From NCBI RefSeq assembly GCF_025821665.1, contig NZ_JACKSJ010000017.1:1-39946 (forward strand): 39,946 nucleotides of DNA, given 5' to 3'. The notes beneath the pieces were generated by a model. The model was given only the letters and a program-made list of their open reading frames with translations. It was not told the origin of the DNA and made no database searches. The position numbers and the translations under genes were made by a program. Positions 34,867-39,946 of the stretch are shown piece after piece. Source of the DNA: [Mycobacterium] manitobense. Lineage in GTDB: Bacteria; Actinomycetota; Actinomycetes; Mycobacteriales; Mycobacteriaceae. The stretch's first letter is position 1, and each line of letters opens with the position of its first letter.

Positions 34867-36273
34867 TCAGGAGTCGAATCCCAGGCCCACTCTGTCGAGC
34901 CCGCGCAGCAACATGTTGCGCCGGCCCGCCGCATGGTCGGCCCGGTCCAGTGACCAGCGGGTGGCGTGAATCCCCATGGCCGCGAATGGCTCTGGCGGGA
35001 ACGGCACGGGACGGCGCCGGACCATCTCGAGTTCGGTGCGCTCGGTGCGGCGGCCGTCGAGCAGGTCAAGGCAGGTGTCGGCGGCGAACCGGGCCGCACC
35101 GACACCGAGTCCGGTGAACCCGTTGACGTAGGCGACCCGGCCGTGACGTGCCAGCCCCCAGTGCGCACAGAACCGGGTGTTGGTGTCGATGGCCCCCGCC
35201 CAGCGGTGGCTGAACCGGACGTCGTCGAGTTGGGGGAAGGTGATGAAGAAGTGCGCCGCGAGACGCCGGTAGCTGCCCGGCCGGTCCTCGTACGCCGGAT
35301 CGACCCGGCGCCCGAAGTGGTACACCGCGTCGTAGCCGCCCCACACGATGCGGTGATCGGCGGTCAACCGGTAGTAGTGGAACTGGTTGGCGGAGTCGCC
35401 GATGGCCTGCCGGTTGCGCCATCCGATCCGGTCCAGCTGCTCATCGGTGAGCGGTTCGGTGGCCAGCACGTAGTCGTAGACCGGAACGGTGTGAAACCGA
35501 TTGCGCCGCAACAGGCTCCGAAACACGTTGGTTGCCAGCACCGCGCGGGCGGCGGTGACCGTCCCTGCGCCGGCGTCCACGCGGAGGCGTCGGCCGCCCG
35601 AATCGATCGACGTGGCCCCGGAGTCCTCGAAGATCTCGACACCTGCGGCCGTGCAGGCACGGGCCAGTTCGAACGCCAACTTCGCCGGATGGACGACGGC
35701 GCAGTCGTCCGCGCTGAACAGGCCGGCCCGGAAGGTCGGCGAGTTCACCTCCGCGGTGACCTCGTGGCGGCTCAGCAGCCGGCCCGCACCCTCGGCCGAC
35801 GCGCGAGCCAGCCAGGCGTCCTGATGCGGCTCGGTGGACACCTGCAGCATCCCGGTCCGCTCCCACTCGACGTCGAGACCGAGCCGCTCGACGTCGGCCT
35901 GCATCCCGTCGAGGTTCTCCATCCCGAGCCGCTCGAGCCGGTCGAACTCGTGCGGCCAGCGCGACTTCCCGTTCTGCGCACCGTGAGTGAGGCTGGCGTC
36001 GACGAATCCGCCGTTGCGTCCCGACGCCGCCCAGCCCACCCGATCGGAGTCGACGATCACCACCCGCTGTCCGGGCCGGCGTTCCGCGGCGTGCAGCGCC
36101 GCCCACAGCCCGGTGTAGCCGGCGCCGACGACCAGCAGATCGCAGTCGACCGTCGCCGTCAGCCGGGGATACCGCGGCCGGGGGATGTCGAGCCACATCG
36201 GCGCGAAGGCGCTCGGCGTCAGCGCGCGGTCGATCAGCGCCGGGTCGACGTGGCCGTCGAACACTGTCCGCAT
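34867..36273 (-). CDS. FAD-dependent amine/amino-acid oxidase of the DAO family
   Basis: A 468-residue D-amino-acid-oxidase-type flavoenzyme, closest in pattern to gamma-glutamylputrescine oxidase and related amine oxidases. The FAD-binding motif is VVGAGYTGLWAALHAAERRP, then the family marker VGWAASGRNGGFVDASLTHG. The C-terminal FAD part is NGFTGLGVGAARFAADTCLD. Residues DRIGWRNRQAIGDSANQFHY and RHGRVAYVNG lie in the substrate half. The frame extends upstream through the desaturase gene on another frame, so ATG 36273 (MRTVFDGHVDP) is chosen; a TAACCT -10 is 7 bases away. The substrate is unknown; no polyamine genes are adjacent. Confidence 0.92.
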   Translation of the reverse strand: MRTVFDGHVDPALIDRALTPSAFAPMWLDIPRPRYPRLTATVDCDLLVVGAGYTGLWAALHAAERRPGQRVVIVDSDRVGWAASGRNGGFVDASLTHGAQNGKSRWPHEFDRLERLGMENLDGMQADVERLGLDVEWERTGMLQVSTEPHQDAWLARASAEGAGRLLSRHEVTAEVNSPTFRAGLFSADDCAVVHPAKLAFELARACTAAGVEIFEDSGATSIDSGGRRLRVDAGAGTVTAARAVLATNVFRSLLRRNRFHTVPVYDYVLATEPLTDEQLDRIGWRNRQAIGDSANQFHYYRLTADHRIVWGGYDAVYHFGRRVDPAYEDRPGSYRRLAAHFFITFPQLDDVRFSHRWAGAIDTNTRFCAHWGLARHGRVAYVNGFTGLGVGAARFAADTCLDLLDGRRTERTELEMVRRRPVPFPPEPFAAMGIHATRWSLDRADHAAGRRNMLLRGLDRVGLGFDS

Positions 36274-36280
36274 CCTGCGG

Positions 36281-36286
36281 AGGTTA
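36281..36286 (-). promoter_or_regulatory. Possible leaderless-type -10 element for the DAO-family oxidase
   Basis: TAACCT on the minus strand, 7 bases before ATG 36273, in the 29-base gap after the desaturase gene. Confidence 0.4.
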
Positions 36287-36302
36287 CGGCCGCCGCGCCG
36301 GA

Positions 36303-37241
36303 TCAGATGGGTACTTCCGCGGACGGGCCGACCGGCACGCGCCGGTCGGCGGGCTGCCATCCTGGCGGGCCGAAGACATACCCGAGCCGGTCGCGCCACC
36401 GGGTCGCGGTCCGCACGTCGGCGGCGATCGCGACGTACTCGCGGGTCTGCAGCTTCCAGATGTTGAAGGTGTCGACCGGTTTCGTGAGGCCGTAGTGCGG
36501 GCGGAACAGCTCGGCCTGGAACGTGCCGAACATCCGGTCCCACAGGATGAAGATGCCGCCGTAGTTCTTGTCGAGGTACTCGGCGTCCATCCCGTGGTGC
36601 ACCCGGTGGTGTGACGGGGTATTGAACACGAATTCGAATGGCCGCCAGAGCTTCCCGATCCGCTCGGTGTGCACCCAGAACTGGTAGATGAGGTTGAGCG
36701 AGAAACTCGCGAACACCATCCACGGCGGAACACCCAACAGCGGCAACGGAATCCAGATCAGGATCTCGCCGCTGTTGTTCCACTTCTGCCGCAGTGCGGT
36801 CGCAAAGTTGAAGTACTCGCTCGAGTGGTGGGCCTGGTGGGTGGCCCAGATCAGCCGCACCCGGTGTGCGATCCGGTGGTAGGCGTAGAACAGCACGTCG
36901 ACACCGACGATCGCGATGACCCACGTGTACCACTGCGTGGACGGCAGGTGCCAGGGTGCGACGTAGGTGTACAGCGCGGCATATCCCAGCAGCGCGGCGA
37001 ACTTCCACGCTCCGGTGGTGGCGATCGACACCAAGCCCATCGAGATGCTCGCCCACGCGTCCCGGGAGTGGAACGCCCCGGCGGGCGCGCGCCCGTCCCG
37101 CGCATCCTCGAGCTTGCGGGCCGCCGTCCATTCGACGATCAGCAGCGCCAGGAAGAACGGGATGGCGAACAGCACCGGATCGCGCATCTGCAGCGGCAAC
37201 ACGTCGAGCGCCGACCGCACCGCGTCCCAGCTGGGATTCAT
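36303..37241 (-). CDS. erg3: Sterol desaturase/fatty-acid hydroxylase family protein (Rv1814-like)
   Basis: A 312-residue membrane di-iron oxygenase. The histidine clusters that bind the two irons are present: HRIAH (His122/His126), HQAHH (His135/His138/His139) and HHRVHH (His211-His216). Hydrophobic helices surround them (FFLALLIVEW, WVIAIVGVDVLFYAYH, WMVFASFSLNLIYQFW). M. tuberculosis Rv1814 is annotated as a C-5 sterol desaturase (erg3), but mycobacteria do not make sterols in the usual way, so a lipid or carotenoid hydroxylase is as likely. GGGAGG lies 7 bases before ATG 37241; an in-frame GTG at 37247 sits right on that site and is less likely. It follows the carboxylesterase on the same strand. 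Confidence 0.92.
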   Translation of the reverse strand: MNPSWDAVRSALDVLPLQMRDPVLFAIPFFLALLIVEWTAARKLEDARDGRAPAGAFHSRDAWASISMGLVSIATTGAWKFAALLGYAALYTYVAPWHLPSTQWYTWVIAIVGVDVLFYAYHRIAHRVRLIWATHQAHHSSEYFNFATALRQKWNNSGEILIWIPLPLLGVPPWMVFASFSLNLIYQFWVHTERIGKLWRPFEFVFNTPSHHRVHHGMDAEYLDKNYGGIFILWDRMFGTFQAELFRPHYGLTKPVDTFNIWKLQTREYVAIAADVRTATRWRDRLGYVFGPPGWQPADRRVPVGPSAEVPI

Positions 37242-37259
37242 CGTCACACCTCCCGGCCC

Positions 37260-37265
37260 AGTTTA
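37260..37265 (-). promoter_or_regulatory. Possible -10 element for the desaturase-family gene
   Basis: TAAACT on the minus strand lies in the 26-base gap after the carboxylesterase gene, about 19 bases before ATG 37241. Confidence 0.3.
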
Positions 37266-37267
37266 AG

Positions 37268-38827
37268 TCACCGGAAGTTCAGCACCTGGTCACCCCAGGC
37301 GCTGCGGAGGTGCTCGTCCAGGTCGGTGACCAGCCGGTCTTCCTTGTCGATGACCAGGGTGCTGTGGTCACCCCGCCGGTACGGCCGCCACACCGGGTCA
37401 ACCGTCGACGGGTCGCCGTCGACCGCAAAATCCAGCCAGCGCCGCCGCATGCGCCGCGACACCTCGCGCCCGGTCTTGAGCCCACCGAGTTTGAACGTCG
37501 GATCCTTCGAGCCGGCGACCAGGTTGCCCCAGACGTAGGGCAGTTCGGTGGCGTGCGCGGCGCCGAGGCGCAGCAGCCGCAGCATCGGGGTGGACCAGTC
37601 GAACCGGTAGACGTACACCGGCGCCACCGCGCTGTGGCCGTCGGCGAACCACAGGGACGGCATCCGGAACCCGATGTCCCGCGCGACACCGAGGCCGCGT
37701 GCCTTGCCGCGGGCGCGCGGGTACGCACTGCCGATCTGGGCGTCCGATGGGATCTGCAGACCTGGCTGCTCGGATTCGATCTCGGCGAACATCGCCTTGA
37801 TGGCCTGCGGGGTGATCGGCATCAGCGGTGAACGCATCCAGCGGAACAGGGCCGCCTCGTCCCGGTTGGTACCGATGATCAGCGGCACCGGGTGCGCCCG
37901 GCCGTCTCGCGCCACGTCGATCGGATGCTCCGGCACCAGGTCCCCGTCGACGATCGGCGCGAAGGCCAAGGTGCCCGGGGTGCGCACCGGCACCTCGTCG
38001 AACAGCCGTTTCGACGCCGCCAGTACGGCATCGAGGGGAAGGTCGAGCAGCCGGCCGACCTCGCCGGCCTGCAGGCCGAGATGGCCGAGGAACCGCTCGG
38101 CGACCCGGCGGCCGCGGCCTGCGTCGTAGACCGAGGTCACCGGCGAACTCTGGGCGATCGCGCGGGCGAACAATCCCTCGGCTGCCGGACTCGTCATCAG
38201 GGTGGTCACGATCCCGCCACCGGCCGACTCGCCGAACAGGGTGACCCGGTGGGGGTCCCCGCCGAACGCGGCGACGTTGTCCCGCACCCAGTGCAGGGCG
38301 AACACCACGTCGCGCAGACCGCAGTTCGACTCGAAGCGGCTGTCGCCGAACGAGGACAGGTCGAGGAAGCCGAAGGGGCCGAGCCGGTAGTTGATCGTCA
38401 CGACCACCACGTCGCCGTCGGCGGCAAGCGCCCGGCCGTGATACAGCGGCTGGTTGGCCGACCCCAGGACGTACGCGCCGCCGTGCACCCACACCATCAC
38501 CGGCTTGCCGTCTCCCGCAGCGGTGTCGGACGAGGCCCACACGTTGAGGCGCAGGCTGTCCTCGGCCTGCGGCGCACCGAGGTCGATGGGGATGCGGGCG
38601 TCGGTGGCCTGCGGACACACCGGCCCCACCCGGGTGGCGTCGGCGACCTCTGACCAGCGCTGCGGCGGTCGCGGCGCCCGCCAGCGCAGCTCGCCGGAGG
38701 GGGCCGCGGCGTACCGGATCCCCTTCCACACCTTCACTGTTCCGTCGTCGACGCCGCGCACCGGCCCGTAGCCGGTCTCGACGACCGGTCCGGCTTCCGC
38801 CGTGCTGCGGTATTCGTCGGTGGTCAT
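37268..38827 (-). CDS. Type B carboxylesterase/lipase
   Basis: A 519-residue alpha/beta-hydrolase of the carboxylesterase family. The nucleophile serine is in TLFGESAGGGIVTTLM; the oxyanion region is VMVWVHGGAYVLGSANQPLY; a likely acid is the Glu in IGTNRDEAALF, and the His is in GAAHATELPYVWGN. The N-terminus (TGYGPVRGVDDGTVKVWKGI, RYAAAPSGELRWRAPRPPQR) is typical. No signal peptide is seen, so the enzyme is probably cytosolic. ATG 38827 has AAGGAG 6 bases upstream; the longer open frame has no such site. The desaturase gene follows closely, which may mean a shared lipid-processing role, but the pairing may be chance. Confidence 0.95.
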   Translation of the reverse strand: MTTDEYRSTAEAGPVVETGYGPVRGVDDGTVKVWKGIRYAAAPSGELRWRAPRPPQRWSEVADATRVGPVCPQATDARIPIDLGAPQAEDSLRLNVWASSDTAAGDGKPVMVWVHGGAYVLGSANQPLYHGRALAADGDVVVVTINYRLGPFGFLDLSSFGDSRFESNCGLRDVVFALHWVRDNVAAFGGDPHRVTLFGESAGGGIVTTLMTSPAAEGLFARAIAQSSPVTSVYDAGRGRRVAERFLGHLGLQAGEVGRLLDLPLDAVLAASKRLFDEVPVRTPGTLAFAPIVDGDLVPEHPIDVARDGRAHPVPLIIGTNRDEAALFRWMRSPLMPITPQAIKAMFAEIESEQPGLQIPSDAQIGSAYPRARGKARGLGVARDIGFRMPSLWFADGHSAVAPVYVYRFDWSTPMLRLLRLGAAHATELPYVWGNLVAGSKDPTFKLGGLKTGREVSRRMRRRWLDFAVDGDPSTVDPVWRPYRRGDHSTLVIDKEDRLVTDLDEHLRSAWGDQVLNFR

Positions 38828-38855
38828 GCGGCTCCTTCGGGCAGACAACTCCTCC

Positions 38856-38861
38856 AGGGTA
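38856..38861 (-). promoter_or_regulatory. Probable -10 element for the carboxylesterase
   Basis: TACCCT on the minus strand fits TANNNT, with a leader of about 22 bases containing the AAGGAG ribosome-binding site. Confidence 0.4.
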
Positions 38862-38965
38862 CTCAGCAACGCCGGCATACCCGCTGATCCGGCCGTTGCA
38901 CGGCGAGAGGGCGACGACTCCCGCCGCCGCGGGCTCCGCCGGCGAGGCGGGTCGGCCGCGGCCAC

Positions 38966-38971
38966 TAGGTT
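38966..38971 (+). promoter_or_regulatory. Leaderless-type -10 element for the SMR pair
   Basis: TAGGTT, followed by 6 bases (GGGTGC) and GTG 38978. No Shine-Dalgarno sequence precedes the start, as expected for a leaderless message. Confidence 0.5.
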
Positions 38972-38977
38972 GGGTGC

Positions 38978-39319
38978 GTGCGCCCGTTCCCGCTGCTGGC
39001 CGCGGCCATCGTCAGCGAGGTGGCCGCCACGCTGGCTCTGCGTGCCTCGCAGGACCATTCGGCCTGGCTCGCGGTGGTGGCCGCGGGCTACCTCGGCGCA
39101 TTCGTGCTGCTCACACTGGTGCTGCGGACAGGGATGGCGGTCGGCGTCGCGTACGGCATCTGGGGCGCGTGCGGCACTGCGGCGACGGCGGTGCTCGCCG
39201 CGGCGATCTTCGGCGACCCGCTGACATGGCCGATCGCCGCGGGCATCGGTCTCATCATCGCCGGTGTGCTGCTGGTCGAGTTCGGCTCACATCCGCGCAC
39301 GGACGGGCCGCCGTCGTGA
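38978..39319 (+). CDS. SMR-family efflux subunit, first of a pair
   Basis: A 113-residue small multidrug resistance protein with four predicted helices. The essential membrane glutamate of the family is in AAIVSEVAATLALRAS (helix 1). Other family marks are AYGIWGACGTAATAVLAAAI and IAAGIGLIIAGVLLVEF. SMR proteins exchange protons for cationic drugs, guanidinium compounds or polyamines. It is coupled to a second SMR gene (TGATG overlap), so the working unit is probably a heterodimer, as in EbrAB or YkkCD. The substrate is unknown. GTG 38978 is supported by the -10 spacing. Confidence 0.94.
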   Translation: MRPFPLLAAAIVSEVAATLALRASQDHSAWLAVVAAGYLGAFVLLTLVLRTGMAVGVAYGIWGACGTAATAVLAAAIFGDPLTWPIAAGIGLIIAGVLLVEFGSHPRTDGPPS

Positions 39320-39642
39320 TGTGGCTGACGCTGGCCGTCGCGATCGTCACCGAGGTGGTGGCGACGCTGTCGCTGCGCGCATCGGACGGGTTCCGCCGAC
39401 GGGTGTGGATCGTGCCCGTCGTGCTGGGCTACGCGGTGTCGTTCACGCTGCTGTGGGTCACCCTGTCGCTGGGCATGCCGGTCGGCATCGCGTACGGGAT
39501 CTGGACGGCGTGCGGGGTCGCCGCCGTCGCGGTGATCGCGCGGTTCCTGTTCGGCGAGCCACTGACCGCGACGATGGCGCTCGGCATCGCGCTGATCGTC
39601 GGCGGCGTCCTCATGATCGAGACGGTCGGTCTCGCCCACTGA
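39319..39642 (+). CDS. SMR-family efflux subunit, second of a pair
   Basis: A 107-residue SMR protein. Helix 1 has the conserved glutamate (AIVTEVVATLSLRASDG); helix 2-3 has GYAVSFTLLWVTLSLGMPVG and IAYGIWTACGVAAVAVIARF; helix 4 is MALGIALIVGGVLMIETVG. ATG 39319 shares its first base with the stop of the first subunit; an in-frame GTG three bases earlier is an alternative. Differences between the two subunits in charged loop residues would fit opposite membrane orientation. The 3' end overlaps the convergent MFS gene by 32 bases. Confidence 0.94.
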   Translation: MWLTLAVAIVTEVVATLSLRASDGFRRRVWIVPVVLGYAVSFTLLWVTLSLGMPVGIAYGIWTACGVAAVAVIARFLFGEPLTATMALGIALIVGGVLMIETVGLAH

Positions 39643-39946
39643 GCGCGCCGGCGAGCAGCACCGTCACCACGCCGGCCAGCGGCACGATGAGCAGGCCCAT
39701 CCGCAGCCCGGCCGCATCGGCGACCAGTCCCACCACCGGCGGTGAGGCCAGGAACCCGATCCGCAGCAGCCAGGTGACCAGCGCCAGCCCGGTGCCCGGG
39801 CGCAGGCCGGGCAGCCGGTCGGCGGCGTGCATGGCCGCCGGGATCAGGGTGGCGATCCCCAGCCCCGCGGCGGCGAAGCCGGCGATGGCCGACGGCACGC
39901 TGGGGAATGCCAGCGCAGCGCCCATTCCCGCGGCGGCGACGGCGCC
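39611..39946 (-). CDS. MFS transporter, C-terminal part (cut by window edge)
   Basis: The frame is open from the window edge to a TGA at 39611-39613 and encodes the last 111 residues or so of a major facilitator. Helices seen are AIAGFAAAGLGIATLIPAAM, LALVTWLLRIGFLASPPVVG and MGLLIVPLAGVVTVLLAGAL, joined by a short loop with GLVADAAGLRMGL, which resembles the last helices of drug/H+ antiporter-like members. The N-terminal two thirds lie outside the window, so family placement and substrate cannot be given. Its end runs opposite the second SMR gene. Confidence 0.85.
   Translation of the reverse strand, partial: GAVAAAGMGAALAFPSVPSAIAGFAAAGLGIATLIPAAMHAADRLPGLRPGTGLALVTWLLRIGFLASPPVVGLVADAAGLRMGLLIVPLAGVVTVLLAGALSGRDRPSRS

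Noticed and set aside
1..39946. tRNA, rRNA, insertion sequence or prophage
   Set aside because: No cloverleaf-like segment, transposase motif or terminal repeat was noticed by eye; no computational search was possible.

Overview
The window is high-GC actinobacterial DNA and almost certainly comes from a fast-growing, non-tuberculous Mycobacterium (Mycolicibacterium type). Gene content and order match, in inverted orientation, the M. tuberculosis stretch Rv1814 to Rv1842c: erg3-like desaturase, Rv1815 protease, Rv1816 TetR, Rv1817 flavoprotein, Rv1819c ABC importer, ilvG, secA2, pgsA2, Rv1823-Rv1825, gcvH, garA, Rv1828, Rv1829, resR/Rv1830, gcvP, then Rv1836c, glcB and Rv1841c/Rv1842c. Locus names are from memory of family and order; no database was searched. 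Genes that I do not place in M. tuberculosis here are interspersed: an iron-type ABC importer, a LysM protein, a GNAT enzyme, a flavin monooxygenase, a second BacA-like transporter, a carboxylesterase and an SMR pair.

Layout. 1-1821 (minus): ferric-iron-type permease (cut by the window edge) and its lipoprotein binding protein. 2012-5508 (plus): a possible 46-codon leader ORF, two CNNM/CorC-type CBS-domain membrane proteins and a conserved protein of unknown function, all overlapping or nearly so. 5563-10966 (plus): malate synthase G, a large membrane-anchored protein with a binding-protein-like region and a VWA-like domain, and a four-LysM protein. 10968-25154 (minus): a run of thirteen co-directional genes, ilvG - GNAT - secA2 - pgsA2 - DUF881 - small basic membrane protein - DUF881 - gcvH - garA - MerR (Rv1828) - bifunctional-nuclease family - MerR (ResR) - glycine riboswitch - gcvP. 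25188-30754 (plus): FAD monooxygenase and two tandem BacA/Rv1819c-type ABC transporters. 30751-33469 (minus): flavoprotein, VOC protein and TetR, with a KstR-type operator in front of the VOC-flavoprotein unit. 33580-34020 (plus): Ddn-like oxidoreductase. 34017-38827 (minus): secreted protease, DAO-type oxidase, sterol-desaturase-family enzyme and carboxylesterase. 38978-39642 (plus): paired SMR subunits. 39611-39946 (minus): the C-terminal part of an MFS transporter, cut by the window edge.

How the parts fit. The core is central carbon and nitrogen metabolism with its control: glyoxylate condensation (GlcB), glycine cleavage (GcvH and GcvP, the latter behind a tandem glycine riboswitch) and GarA, the FHA regulator of 2-oxoglutarate and glutamate enzymes. 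It is mixed with envelope functions (SecA2, phospholipid synthase, DUF881/Sbp membrane proteins) and two MerR regulators. The flanks carry transport, redox and possibly sterol-related enzymes.

No CRISPR array, IS element, phage or defence island is visible, and I do not see a clearly undescribed multi-gene system. The best leads are a KstR-type operator in front of a VOC/ketosteroid-dehydrogenase-like pair, a strong tendency for -10 elements to sit 6-7 nt from start codons (leaderless mRNAs, including a face-to-face pair sharing 33 bp), a candidate leader peptide, a four-LysM protein with no export signal, and a membrane protein with a degenerate VWA metal site. The only gene-free stretch longer than 300 bases is 13815-14151, which holds the glycine riboswitch and its promoter.
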